NCBI RefSeq assembly: GCF_023715155.1
Contig: NZ_JAMBNQ010000032.1
Span: 1 to 57,885 of the forward strand
DNA length: 57,885 bases
DNA from: Neobacillus mesonae
GTDB lineage: Bacteria; Bacillota; Bacilli; Bacillales; Cytobacillaceae
Reading direction: 5' to 3'
Shown here one piece after another: positions 18,211-27,075 of the stretch (its first letter is position 1; each line of letters starts with the position of its first letter). Below the pieces are notes generated by a model. That model was not told the origin of the DNA. It saw only the letters and a program-made list of their open reading frames with translations, and searched no databases. A program made the position numbers and the translations under genes.

Positions 18211-18243
18211 TCTAAGAGAATTTTAAGATTGCCTCATTATACT
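18211..18243 (+). promoter_or_regulatory. Candidate activator box and promoter of the flavinylation cassette
   Basis: Direct repeat TCTAAG-N5-TTTAAG (18211-18227), followed by a -10-like TATACT (18238-18243). No good -35 is present at the expected position; the repeat covers it, as is common for OmpR-family activated promoters. Confidence 0.5.
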
Positions 18244-18289
18244 AATGTTAATCATTAAAAACCATAAAGAAAATATGGGAGGGCTTTTT

Positions 18290-18745
18290 ATGGCTAAATT
18301 GGATAGAAAGTGGGTTGTTTTGTGTTCAGCGGCGGTTACAGCCGTTTATGCCGCCGGTTATTTTTCTACGGAAGATGAAGCAGCGAAAACAACTTTGAGA
18401 CAACAACCCCCTATCAATATTCAAACACAAGCAGACCAAACAAGTTTGTCTGAATCAAAAAATCAGTCCAAAAAATCATTATATAAAAATGGTACCTTTA
18501 CGGGCATGGGAGAAAACAGACGCGGCTCGATTGAAGTCGCAGTAACCATACAAAATGATAAAATTACGGATGTTGAAATTAGTGATTTTGCTATGCATTA
18601 TTCTGAAAGTGATGTCGTTGGGCTGCCTGATGAGGTTTTACAAAATCAAAATGCCCAAGTCACGAATGTTTCAGGGGCAACATACAGTACCGAAGCATTT
18701 CAAGATGCAGTTCAAGCTGCACTCGACCAAGCACTAAATATTTAG
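18290..18745 (+). CDS. Membrane-anchored FMN-binding domain protein (flavinylation target)
   Basis: 151 residues from the ATG at 18290, which has GGGAGGG upstream; the longer frame is less likely. An N-terminal hydrophobic anchor (WVVLCSAAVTAVYAAGYF) is followed by a polar linker of about 50 residues. The FMN-binding domain then runs from YKNGTFTG to the C-terminus. It ends with NVSGATYSTEAF, the SGAT(Y)S/T motif whose Thr receives FMN from ApbE. It probably acts as an electron-carrying domain outside or at the membrane. The next genes are its likely flavin transferase and a membrane redox partner. Confidence 0.88.
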   Translation: MAKLDRKWVVLCSAAVTAVYAAGYFSTEDEAAKTTLRQQPPINIQTQADQTSLSESKNQSKKSLYKNGTFTGMGENRRGSIEVAVTIQNDKITDVEISDFAMHYSESDVVGLPDEVLQNQNAQVTNVSGATYSTEAFQDAVQAALDQALNI

Positions 18746-18753
18746 GAGAAAAT

Positions 18754-19668
18754 ATGAAAAAAGCGAAATTATTTATGGATACAGTTGTTGAAATACAGGT
18801 AGTGATAAATGGAACAGCATCCAAAGAGGCGGCTGAAACAAAAGTGGACCGTGCTTTTGAAGCATTCCGGAAAGTAGAACATGCCTGCAGCCGATTTAGT
18901 CCTGACAGTGAATTAATGACTGCCTGCCGAAACATGGAAAAGCCGGTACCAATCAGCCCTTTTTTATTTGAACCTCTGAAGTTCGCATTGGAAATGGCCA
19001 AATGGACAGAGGGTGAATTTGATCCAGCCATTGGAAAGGTCATGGAGGAGCAGGGGTATAATCGACATTATTTAACCGGTACGTCCATAGAAACGCCTTC
19101 TGCCGATTCCACCGCTGCATATAGGGATATTATTTTAGATGAACAAGACCATACATTATATTTAAACAAGCCTCTTGTGATTGATTTAGGTGCGGTTGCT
19201 AAAGGGTTTGCCATTGATTTAGCTGCTAAGGAACTAAGAGAATTTGAAAGTTTTATCATTAATGCAGGAGGCGATCTGTTTGCCGCCGGAATGGATAGGA
19301 ATGGACGCCCCTGGAAAGTAGGCATTCAACACCCCATAAAAAAAGATCAAATTATTGATTGTATAGAAATTTCAAATGAAGCAGTTTGTACCTCTGGGAG
19401 TTATGAACGTAGAAATGCCAAAATGCCCGGGATGCATCATATCATCAGTCCAAAAACGGGATATTCACCTAATGATTGTGTCAGTTCCACCATTATTGCG
19501 CCTTTTGCCATGCTGGCGGATGCCTTTTCGACAACTGCCTTTTTGTTTGGCCATGAAAAAGGAAAGAAATTAATCGAAAGCGTTGGCCTAAGTGGACTTT
19601 TCATTACATCTGATTTACAAATCGTTAAAGTTGGAGGAATACAAAATGACAGCAAAGAAATGGCTTAA
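18754..19668 (+). CDS. apbE: FAD:protein FMN transferase (ApbE family)
   Basis: 304 residues. The family motifs are FMDTVVEIQ at the N-terminus, CSRFSPDSEL, DLGAVAKGFAID, INAGGDLFAAG, CTSGSYER and HHIISPKTGYSP. The enzyme covalently attaches FMN from FAD to a Thr of target proteins. It starts 8 bp after the FMN-binding gene and overlaps the next ORF region, so the three genes form one operon. It begins directly at the catalytic fold with no signal peptide or lipobox, unlike the exported ApbE/FmnB of many Gram-positives. Flavinylation may therefore be cytoplasmic. Confidence 0.92.
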   Translation: MKKAKLFMDTVVEIQVVINGTASKEAAETKVDRAFEAFRKVEHACSRFSPDSELMTACRNMEKPVPISPFLFEPLKFALEMAKWTEGEFDPAIGKVMEEQGYNRHYLTGTSIETPSADSTAAYRDIILDEQDHTLYLNKPLVIDLGAVAKGFAIDLAAKELREFESFIINAGGDLFAAGMDRNGRPWKVGIQHPIKKDQIIDCIEISNEAVCTSGSYERRNAKMPGMHHIISPKTGYSPNDCVSSTIIAPFAMLADAFSTTAFLFGHEKGKKLIESVGLSGLFITSDLQIVKVGGIQNDSKEMA

Positions 19669-20479
19669 AACACCAAAAGGGTATGTGACCATTGCGATGA
19701 TTTTTTACCTGTTAATTGCCTCATTCGTGTCTAAAGATATAGCAGGTATTCAAAATGCTTTTGTGGCTGTTTTCGTTTCAGTCATTGTGGACATTCTTTG
19801 TCGTATAGTAAAAAAAAGAAAATGGAGCATGCCAGACAGTGCCATTATTACAGGGTTCATTATCTCCTTAATCTTAAGTACAACATCATCTGTAGGAGTC
19901 GTTGCAGGAACAGCAGTTATGGCCATTTTATCCAAGTATCTTCTGGTTTATAAGAAAAAGCCAATCTTTAATCCAGCAGCCATTGGTTTGCTTTTATCTA
20001 TCCTTTTCTTCCATTCCGCCCAAAGCTGGTGGGGGGCATTTGGAGATCTTCCCGCCTGGACCATAGCGTTTCTTTTAATTGGAGGATACACCATCACCAA
20101 CCGGGTAAATAAGTTCCCTCAGCTTTTTGCATTTTTAGGTGTCTCTTTTTTACTATTGCTCCTTATCGGTTATTTCAATATTGGGGATGAAGTGGATGCC
20201 CTCCGTCCACCTTTTATCAATGCTACTCTTTTCTTTGGCTTTTTTATGCTTACAGATCCGCCTACATCGCCGGGAAAAGATAAAGATCAAGTTATATTCG
20301 GTATCCTAACGGCGGTGGCGGGAACGATCATTTATGGACTTTTTGGAGGATTGACTTATTTGTATCTCGGGTTAGTTTTCGGGAATGTTTATTCTTTTCT
20401 CAAAAAACGCTCAGCTTCAAAGGCATCCATGAACCGTTCAGATGTAAAAAAGAATAGAAGCTTGCTAACTGATAGATAA
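19646..20479 (+). CDS. RnfD/NqrB-like membrane protein
   Basis: 277 residues from the ATG at 19646, preceded by GGAGG; it overlaps the apbE 3' end by 23 bp. About eight or nine hydrophobic helices are visible. The RnfD family feature MLTDPPTSPGKDKDQ lies near residue 210, with KPIFNPAAIGLLLS earlier. RnfD/NqrB proteins carry flavin and move electrons through the membrane. This stand-alone member lacks the rest of an Rnf complex. With the flavinylated protein and ApbE it probably forms a short transmembrane electron-transfer chain (inference). Confidence 0.85.
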   Translation: MTAKKWLKTPKGYVTIAMIFYLLIASFVSKDIAGIQNAFVAVFVSVIVDILCRIVKKRKWSMPDSAIITGFIISLILSTTSSVGVVAGTAVMAILSKYLLVYKKKPIFNPAAIGLLLSILFFHSAQSWWGAFGDLPAWTIAFLLIGGYTITNRVNKFPQLFAFLGVSFLLLLLIGYFNIGDEVDALRPPFINATLFFGFFMLTDPPTSPGKDKDQVIFGILTAVAGTIIYGLFGGLTYLYLGLVFGNVYSFLKKRSASKASMNRSDVKKNRSLLTDR

Positions 20480-20572
20480 AATGCAACGGAATCAGCGGAA
20501 ATTCTAGAAAACATATAAACAAAAACGGTGAATCTGCCAACAAGTCCCCAGACCCGGCCTTCCGGTTATCAA

Positions 20573-20615
20573 TAAAAAAAGGCATACTATACCATTAGTG
20601 TATACTATGCCTTTT
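20573..20615. terminator. Bidirectional terminator
   Basis: AAAAAAAGGCATAcTATAC...GTATAcTATGCCTTTT stem with A and T runs on both sides. It serves the RnfD-like gene (plus) and the FAH-family gene (minus), which converge here. Confidence 0.8.
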
Positions 20616-20630
20616 AAACTCAAGCTGCAT

Positions 20631-21434
20631 TTATTTTACATAATTGCTTAGTCTGCCAATCTTCTCTACTTCTACTTCCACCCTATCTCCTGATTTCATC
20701 GGGCAGCTTCCTGACGGGGAACCAGTGGCCAGGACATCTCCCGGCTCCAGTGTCATGACCTGTGAAATCCAGCTGATCAGGTATGGAATGGAAAGGGACA
20801 TCTGATTCGTGTTGCCCTCTTGCACTACTTCTCCATTTAATCTGGTCACAATCTGCAAATTGGTTGGGTCAATACCGGTCACGATACACGGCCCCAGCGG
20901 ACCAAAGGTGTCAAACCCTTTTCCTCTGGTGAACTGGGGATCCTTTTTTGTCAGGTCCCTGGCTGTTACATCATTAAATATCGTACAGCCAAAAACATAA
21001 TCCAATGCCTCTTCTTCCCTTACATTTTTGGCCTGTTTTCCAATAATGAGTGCGACTTCCCCCTCCATCTCGACCTGATCGGTTAAATCACTTGGGGGAA
21101 GGATAATATTCCCCTGATCTGGAATGATGGATGATGTGGGTTTTAAAAATAGAAATGGTTCTTTGAGATGGGCCTTTCCCCCGGTCTCAATTGCGTGTCC
21201 GGCATAGGTCCAGCCAAAGTTAATAAGTTTGGAAGGTACGACCGGCTCCAAAATCTTCACATCGCTGTATTTTATTCTGACACCATCAAAGTTCAATTCA
21301 TGATTGACAATTTCAGAAAAATCGCTGGACAATTGTAAAATGTCATCATCCTCGACCATTCCATAAGAGACCTTACCATTTTGTGTTTGATAGCGAACTA
21401 TAGTTTGTGTTTTTTGAAGCACCTGCATAACCAC
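20631..21434 (-). CDS. Fumarylacetoacetate hydrolase family protein
   Basis: 267 residues. The C-terminal FAH fold shows the metal-binding acidic residues in QVEMEGEVALIIG and NDVTARD, then RGKGFDTFGPLGP and ATGSPSG. The family cleaves or isomerises beta-diketo or hydroxymuconate-type intermediates in degradation of aromatics and related acids. The start is GTG at 21434 or ATG six bases later; GGAGTTTAGG lies upstream. It is downstream of an MHS-type transporter on the same strand, but a strong terminator separates them. The substrate is unknown. Confidence 0.88.
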   Translation of the reverse strand: MVMQVLQKTQTIVRYQTQNGKVSYGMVEDDDILQLSSDFSEIVNHELNFDGVRIKYSDVKILEPVVPSKLINFGWTYAGHAIETGGKAHLKEPFLFLKPTSSIIPDQGNIILPPSDLTDQVEMEGEVALIIGKQAKNVREEEALDYVFGCTIFNDVTARDLTKKDPQFTRGKGFDTFGPLGPCIVTGIDPTNLQIVTRLNGEVVQEGNTNQMSLSIPYLISWISQVMTLEPGDVLATGSPSGSCPMKSGDRVEVEVEKIGRLSNYVK

Positions 21435-21699
21435 CTAAACTCCTTCATTTACTTAATGAATCTTACCTGGTTGCTGATTTGTTCGTATTGTTCTTCTTTT
21501 TTTCCAAACGATCTGTCAATTTCTTTCATTATATAGAATAGCATGAGAAATTTTTCCGAAATGTAATGGCTTATAAAATCTAGGATTGCTAGACTGCCTA
21601 TATAGGAAATCTTTTTGTACATAAAAACTTGTGCCCATAATAGCAGGACGAAGACTAGTGTACAGGATGTATGAATAATTTACAATAATATGGGCATGG

Positions 21700-21751
21700 A
21701 AATAATAAAAATGCTGACTTCCACGTGGGAAATCAGCATTTTTATTATTTC
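21700..21751 (-). terminator. Terminator after the MFS gene
   Basis: AATAAAAATGCTGA...TCAGCATTTTTATT, a perfect stem of 14 bp with A/T arms, abutting the MFS stop codon. Confidence 0.85.
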
Positions 21752-23083
21752 CTATGATTGAATAGTTGCAATATCCGATTCTGCATTATTTATATTTTTT
21801 AAGCTCTTTTTACGTTTGTAAATCCAAAGTGCGGACAATGCACTGACAATACCGGAGAATACAACATATAAAGTAAGTAAAGTCGGGGATCCATTATTAT
21901 ATTTTAGCAGTGCTGTAGCAATAATTGGGGTCATCCCGCTTGCAAATATTCCAGAGAATTGATAAACAAATGACATTCCTGTATATCTTACCCTTGTTTC
22001 AAATAATTCAGCGAATAAGGCGGCCTCCGGACCATAGACCGCAGCATAGAATATGCCAAAAGGAATAATGATTGATAACCAAATAACTGCATCATTACCG
22101 CCGCTGATGGACATCAGCCAAAAAGCCGGTACCGCTGAGATGCCGGTAATAATACTGCCGATTCCGTAGGTTTTTGTTCTGCCGACACGATCGGAAATAT
22201 GTCCAAATAAAGGAATGAAGAAACACATCACAAAAGCGGCTGCGGATACCCCTAATAATGCAGTAGTACGAGAAATTTCAAGACTGGTAGTCAAGTAAGT
22301 AATGGAGAAGACTCCCATGATGTTAAAGAAAACGCCGTCGATATACCTTGCGCCCATTCCAGCGATAATGTTGCCGGTATGCCCGCGCCACATTTCTTTG
22401 AAAGGTACTTTTGATTCCGTATTTTGAGTTTTTACCTTTTGGAATTCTGGTGATTCAGATACTTTTAACCGGATCCATAAACCAACAAATATCATAATAG
22501 CACTGAGACCAAAGGCAACCCGCCATCCCCAGTTCATAAATTGGCTGTCAGTCAATGTAGAAGATAGAAGACCGACAACACCTGAAGATAATAAAAGACC
22601 GATAGATAATCCAATTTGCGGGAAGCTCGCATACAATCCGCGTTTTGTTTTTGGGGCATGTTCAAATGTCATAAGCACCGCACCGCCCCACTCGCCGCCT
22701 AAACCAATTCCTTGAATAATCCGCATCAGAAGTAAAGTGAGCGGCGCCCATATTCCAATTTGCTCATAGGTTGGAATAACGGCAATTAAAGTGGTGCTGG
22801 CCCCCATAATGGTCAGCGTGATAATCAGCATGCTCTTTCGGCCGATTTTATCTCCAAAGTGGCCGAAAATAATTCCTCCTAAAGGACGCGAGACAAATCC
22901 AACTGCAAAGGTAACATAGGCAAGTAATGTGGAGACAAGAGGGTCATGTGCAGGAAAATATAATTTGTTAAGGACAATCCCTGCAACCACCCCATATAGA
23001 AAGAAATCATACCATTCAATCGTTGAACCAATTAAACTTGAACCCACTACCCGCCTCAACATACCTTTATCTGTGTTAGCCAT
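21752..23083 (-). CDS. MFS transporter, metabolite:H+ symporter (MHS) family
   Basis: 443 residues with 12 predicted helices. The MHS signatures are GSSLIGSTIEWYDFFLYG at the N-terminus, GGIIFGHFGDKIGRK between helices 2 and 3, RIIQGIGLGGEWGGAV in helix 4 and GHISDRVGR in the second half. Relatives import dicarboxylates, shikimate, citrate or betaine; which one cannot be said. It lies 232 bp downstream of the iron alcohol dehydrogenase on the same strand and may share its transcript. Confidence 0.92.
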   Translation of the reverse strand: MANTDKGMLRRVVGSSLIGSTIEWYDFFLYGVVAGIVLNKLYFPAHDPLVSTLLAYVTFAVGFVSRPLGGIIFGHFGDKIGRKSMLIITLTIMGASTTLIAVIPTYEQIGIWAPLTLLLMRIIQGIGLGGEWGGAVLMTFEHAPKTKRGLYASFPQIGLSIGLLLSSGVVGLLSSTLTDSQFMNWGWRVAFGLSAIMIFVGLWIRLKVSESPEFQKVKTQNTESKVPFKEMWRGHTGNIIAGMGARYIDGVFFNIMGVFSITYLTTSLEISRTTALLGVSAAAFVMCFFIPLFGHISDRVGRTKTYGIGSIITGISAVPAFWLMSISGGNDAVIWLSIIIPFGIFYAAVYGPEAALFAELFETRVRYTGMSFVYQFSGIFASGMTPIIATALLKYNNGSPTLLTLYVVFSGIVSALSALWIYKRKKSLKNINNAESDIATIQS

Positions 23084-23315
23084 AAATTACCTCCTAATTT
23101 TTTTTACTAAAAATGTTTTGGTACCTGGGTTTTTTACTAGATGGAGATTTATGATGTTATTACTCTTGATAGATAGAAAAATGAAAGTGCCAATTTAGAT
23201 TGGGAGAGTGCAAAATTCTGCAGCAGTATTGAAAAAAATAGTAACATCATTTCGGGGAATCAGGCAATACCAGGGTAATCGCCTAATTCCTTCAAAATGA
23301 ACTCTTTTAATAGTC

Positions 23316-24509
23316 TTATTGCAAACTATGGTTTAATGACGAAACAGACAGTCTTTCAGCTAACAGGTTAAAAATTACGGCAATATCATGATCTTTTGGA
23401 ACTTTTCTGTTTGTTAGTATTCCGTTACCAGATAATGCATCCGTAACAAGTGTCGGAATCGCCTCCATCAGCTGTTCTGGATTTATAAACTTCTTCCCAT
23501 CTTCCCAAATTCTGAACTGATTATTAAATTCTTCAATAATTTCAATACTCCTTTTTGCCAATTCATCCTTGTTCAATGACGGATCTTCTCCTAACGCAAT
23601 ACTTACATCGGCATAGCGTTCTTTTGCGGATTCAAGCCCAAACTTCATAACAAAAGGCAGTAAAAGGGCAATACTTAGACCATGCGGTATATGAAAACGA
23701 GCTCCCAATGGACGGCCGGCAGCATGAACAAGATTAGTAGACGCATTTGTAAAGGCAATTCCCGCATAACAGCTTCCTAGGATCATATCCTTCCGTGATT
23801 CAACATCTGATCCGTTTTGATATACTTTTGGCAATGCTCTTCCCACAATCCGAATGGCCTCAAGAGCAAAGAAATCTGTCATAGGTGTCGCACGGTTGGA
23901 AACATATGCTTCCATCGCATGAGTTAAGGCATCCATTCCAGTGTATGCTGTAAAATGGCTTGGAAGACTGACCGTTAATTCAGGGTCCAGAATGGCTGCA
24001 TCCGGAATTAAATCGGGATGGCTTGGATTCATTTTAAAACTAGTCTCAGTCTCTGTAATCACCATAATGCTTGTGGCTTCCGATCCTGTACCCGCCGTGG
24101 TTGGAACAGCCAAAAGAGGAAATCTATTCAAACACGGTCTGCTGCGTATTTCATCCCACTTAATCTCGGGATCTTTCCCAAATAAGGAAACAGCCTTAGC
24201 GATATCAATGGCACTTCCGCCGCCGATGGCTATCACACAATCACCATTGAAGCTGTTTAATCTTTCTACGGCAGCTTTCACATGATCTGTTGTCGGCTCT
24301 CCAGCATAATCACTGAAAAAGGAAATATTTAAGTTTTCTTTCGCTAAAATACCTTCTACCCTTTTATCGAGATCAATCGGAGAGCTTGCCAAAAAGGAGT
24401 CCATGATAATAAAAACCCTATTTCCTTTATGTGCCTTTACAAATTCCCCTAACTTATTAATGATACCGCTTTCAATATAAATATGACGTGGCAGATTCAA
24501 TACAGACAT
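23316..24509 (-). CDS. Iron-containing alcohol dehydrogenase
   Basis: 397 residues of the type III (Fe-ADH) family. Seen: NAD-binding AIGGGSAIDIAKA, VPTTAGTGSEAT, and the metal site across DALTHAMEAYVSN and HAAGRPLGARFHIPHG. It should interconvert an alcohol and aldehyde or ketone with NAD(H). A consensus sigma-54 promoter lies upstream, and the divergent neighbour is a sigma-54 activator with a PAS domain, so expression is presumably inducible. The substrate is not evident. Phosphonoacetaldehyde reductases belong to this family and phnX is nearby, but that link is weak. Confidence 0.93.
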   Translation of the reverse strand: MSVLNLPRHIYIESGIINKLGEFVKAHKGNRVFIIMDSFLASSPIDLDKRVEGILAKENLNISFFSDYAGEPTTDHVKAAVERLNSFNGDCVIAIGGGSAIDIAKAVSLFGKDPEIKWDEIRSRPCLNRFPLLAVPTTAGTGSEATSIMVITETETSFKMNPSHPDLIPDAAILDPELTVSLPSHFTAYTGMDALTHAMEAYVSNRATPMTDFFALEAIRIVGRALPKVYQNGSDVESRKDMILGSCYAGIAFTNASTNLVHAAGRPLGARFHIPHGLSIALLLPFVMKFGLESAKERYADVSIALGEDPSLNKDELAKRSIEIIEEFNNQFRIWEDGKKFINPEQLMEAIPTLVTDALSGNGILTNRKVPKDHDIAVIFNLLAERLSVSSLNHSLQ

Positions 24510-24555
24510 GTAATCACTCCTATTAAAATTTATGTAGTCCTCACTAGTAAACTAT

Positions 24556-24571
24556 TGCAACTTTCGTGCCA
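24556..24571 (-). promoter_or_regulatory. Sigma-54 (SigL) promoter of the iron ADH gene
   Basis: Minus strand TGGCAC-GAAAG-TTGCA, an exact match to the -24/-12 consensus TGGCAC-N5-TTGCA. It lies about 45 bp upstream of the ADH start and next to a divergent AAA+ activator gene. Confidence 0.9.
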
Positions 24572-24634
24572 AATGATATAGTTGATTAAATCCAAATATT
24601 CTGATAAAAATAAATGAAGACGGTGTATAATTAT

Positions 24635-24648
24635 CACCACTTATGGTG
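24635..24648. promoter_or_regulatory. Candidate upstream activator site
   Basis: CACCA-CTTA-TGGTG inverted repeat about 65 bp upstream of the -24 element, a typical place for the enhancer bound by a sigma-54 activator. Confidence 0.5.
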
Positions 24649-24681
24649 TTTAAATGACAACTTAATGGGGGTGTCAAATCA

Positions 24682-26154
24682 ATGAATCTTATAGAAAAGG
24701 ATTTATTACAGGAAATTCTTCATCTACAGGAATCCAACGAACAACTTCGAACCATCATTAACTTTTCCTCCGACGGTCTTTATGTTGTCGATTCAAAAGG
24801 AATCACATTAGAAGTGAACAGAGCATATGAAAATATGACGGGGATTGCCCGTGAAGAAGTGATAGGAAAAGACATCCGTGATCTTGTATTTTCAGGGTAT
24901 TTTGATAGATCTGCCTCCTATATGGCATTACAATCAAAACAAACGGTAACGATCATGCAAGAAATTAAAAAGAAAAAGTTCTTTGTGGTTACAGCTACAC
25001 CAGTATTTCATACTGAAAAAAATCACGAAAAGAAAATTAAAATGGTTGTTACCAGTGTAAGAGATGTAACCTATTTAAATCATTTGCAAAAACAGCTCCA
25101 AAAAGCAGAACATGCCAACCTTCCTCTGGATCAGGAGCAAAAGCTTATATTTCCTAAGGATCCCACCATTGTTTTTCAAAGCACCAAAATGCGAAATTTA
25201 TATGATAAGATCAAACAAATTTCTCCCTACCCTGCACCCGTTCTCATTACTGGACCATCGGGAACCGGAAAAGAAGTATTAGCCAATCTGATTCACCAAA
25301 TGAGCGAAAGAAAAGGGAAATTTGTCAAAGTAAATTGCGCTGCCATCCCAGCCGAACTATTTGAATCTGAATTATTTGGCTATGCAAGCGGTTCTTTTAC
25401 CGGCGCCAGAAGGGAAGGAAAGCCAGGATTATTCGAACAAGCCGACAATGGGACCATATTGTTAGATGAAATTGGAGAAATTCCTTTACCATTACAGACG
25501 AAACTGCTACGAGTTATACAGGATCAAATCGTTACCCGCGTGGGCGATGTTACATCCAAGAAACTATCCTTCCGATTAATTTGCTCTACGAATCAAGATT
25601 TAAAGCAGCTTGTTCATATGAAGAAATTCCGTGAAGACCTCTGGTATAGAATCAATGTTGTTCATTTACAAATTCCACCGCTATGTGAAAGAAAAGATGA
25701 TATCGGGAGGCTTATTGAAACCTATACTCAAGCCTTTTGCCATCAATATCAAATAGAAAAAAGGATCTTACCGGAAACATTATCGATACTGGAAAACTAT
25801 TCATGGCCTGGTAATGTTCGTGAACTTAAAAACGTCATAGAATTCCTTGTCATTTCTACACCACTACCGGAAATATCCCCCTATGACTTACCGGAACATA
25901 TTAATAATTCTTGGGCTCTTGAATTACCAGAAGAAGATCATCCAGACGAAAACACTAAACTGATTCATGAAACGCCATCAACCGGGAATCTTAGCTTAAA
26001 GGAATCTATGAAACAATTTGAGACCAAGCTAATCGTAACCGCATTACAAAACTCCAAAAGCATACGCTTAGCCGCAGCACAGCTTGGCCTGGATCATGCT
26101 AATCTTATAAGAAAAATGAAACGGCTTGGCATTACCTATCATTCTAGAAGATAG
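24682..26154 (+). CDS. Sigma-54-dependent transcriptional activator with PAS sensor
   Basis: 490 residues. PAS domain at ~20-130 (INFSSDGLYVVDSKGITLEVN). AAA+ domain at ~165-390 with Walker A GPSGTGKEVLA, loop GSFTGARREGKPG (the usual GAFTGA reads GSFTGA), Walker B GTILLDEIGEI, and WPGNVRELKN. C-terminal Fis-type HTH with IRLAAAQLGLDHANLIRKMKRLG. It couples sensing by the PAS domain to opening of sigma-54 promoters. Divergent from the iron ADH gene that carries such a promoter. Start at 24682 has GGGGGTG upstream. The 3' end is duplicated in tandem just after the stop. Confidence 0.95.
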   Translation: MNLIEKDLLQEILHLQESNEQLRTIINFSSDGLYVVDSKGITLEVNRAYENMTGIAREEVIGKDIRDLVFSGYFDRSASYMALQSKQTVTIMQEIKKKKFFVVTATPVFHTEKNHEKKIKMVVTSVRDVTYLNHLQKQLQKAEHANLPLDQEQKLIFPKDPTIVFQSTKMRNLYDKIKQISPYPAPVLITGPSGTGKEVLANLIHQMSERKGKFVKVNCAAIPAELFESELFGYASGSFTGARREGKPGLFEQADNGTILLDEIGEIPLPLQTKLLRVIQDQIVTRVGDVTSKKLSFRLICSTNQDLKQLVHMKKFREDLWYRINVVHLQIPPLCERKDDIGRLIETYTQAFCHQYQIEKRILPETLSILENYSWPGNVRELKNVIEFLVISTPLPEISPYDLPEHINNSWALELPEEDHPDENTKLIHETPSTGNLSLKESMKQFETKLIVTALQNSKSIRLAAAQLGLDHANLIRKMKRLGITYHSRR

Positions 26155-26227
26155 AAGCTGGATTTTGAAAGATGAAACAGCTTAGCATTACCTATCATTC
26201 GAGTAGATAGAAGCTGGATTTGATAAG
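26116..26227. repeat. 56-bp tandem duplication of the activator gene's 3' end
   Basis: Copy 1 (26116-26171) encodes the last 12 codons and stop of the activator (ATGAAACGGCTTGGC onward). Copy 2 (26172-26227) repeats it with a few mismatches (ATGAAACAGCTTAGC). The second copy is outside the reading frame of the gene and untranslated. Confidence 0.85.
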
Positions 26228-26249
26228 ATAGGGGAATCTAAAGCACATG

Positions 26250-26283
26250 GAAAAACACGGCTCAATATAAACCGTGTTTTTCA
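26250..26283. terminator. Bidirectional terminator
   Basis: AAAAACACGG...CCGTGTTTTT stem between the convergent activator and phnX genes. Confidence 0.85.
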
Positions 26284-26292
26284 AAAATGCGT

Positions 26293-27075
26293 TTAAAGGC
26301 TTTCTATTTGGTCTATCACTTGGTCAAGATCAGAAATACGGTCAATCACAAAGTCGGCGCCTGCCCCTATTAGGCGCTGGCGTACTGCTTCCATTTTTAG
26401 TTTTAAAGAGGGGCCATCCATCTGTTTTACTTCTTCTTCGGACAGGGCCAGTTCACTGCTGCCTAAAATGACACCTACTGCCCACATGCCTGCATTTTTT
26501 CCTTCTATCATGTCCATTGGTGTATCCCCCGCTTTTATCATCCGGTTCATTGGATACACGTCAAGCTCCATCGCATTACGGTAACACATCCACGGATATG
26601 GCCGGCCTGCTTTCACATCATCAGCAGTAACATAACAATCCGGAGAATACCCTTTGTCTCTCGCATTCGGAACGACAATGTCCATCATCTCTTTCGTATA
26701 GCCGGTAGTAGAACCAATCTTGATTCCTCTTTCTCTTAACCGCTCTACAAGCTGAAGGACACCTGGAATCGGTGTTGAAAAATCAGGCAATAGATTGAAC
26801 AGAATGTTCTCAAAGTCATTGAACATTTTCACTACATCCTCTTCCCCAGGTTCTTTTCCATATGTGTTCACCCATTCCTGCCGAATACGAGGCATTTGAC
26901 AAAGTGTCCGAATATGTTCGATTTTTGACATTCCCATCGGTTCTCTTGCTTCCGCCACCGTTACGTCCACACCGCGTTTGCGGAAGATTTCCAAGAACAC
27001 CTCAAGTGGGGCAAAACAGCCGTAATCAATCATCGTGCCTGCCCAATCAAACACAACCGCTTCAATTTTTCCCAT
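26293..27075 (-). CDS. phnX: Phosphonoacetaldehyde hydrolase
   Basis: A 260-residue HAD enzyme cleaving the C-P bond of phosphonoacetaldehyde to acetaldehyde and phosphate. Diagnostic features are FDWAGTMIDYGC (nucleophile Asp), the Schiff-base Lys in MGMSKIEHIR, GSTTGYT, GRPYPWMCYRN and KAGDTPMDMIEG. Length is normal. The start has GAGAGGGATG upstream. The usual partner aminotransferase phnW and any phosphonate transporter are absent from the window, so the aldehyde must be made by genes elsewhere. Confidence 0.95.
   Translation of the reverse strand: MGKIEAVVFDWAGTMIDYGCFAPLEVFLEIFRKRGVDVTVAEAREPMGMSKIEHIRTLCQMPRIRQEWVNTYGKEPGEEDVVKMFNDFENILFNLLPDFSTPIPGVLQLVERLRERGIKIGSTTGYTKEMMDIVVPNARDKGYSPDCYVTADDVKAGRPYPWMCYRNAMELDVYPMNRMIKAGDTPMDMIEGKNAGMWAVGVILGSSELALSEEEVKQMDGPSLKLKMEAVRQRLIGAGADFVIDRISDLDQVIDQIESL

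Noticed and set aside
23177..23193. Second sigma-54 promoter for the MFS gene (TGGCAC present on the minus strand)
   Set aside because: The -12 half reads TTTTT instead of TTGCA, lacking the essential GC.
26293..27075. Link between phnX and the iron ADH as a phosphonate pathway
   Set aside because: The genes are on different transcripts with the activator gene between them, and no phnW or phosphonate transporter is present; the family coincidence is too weak.
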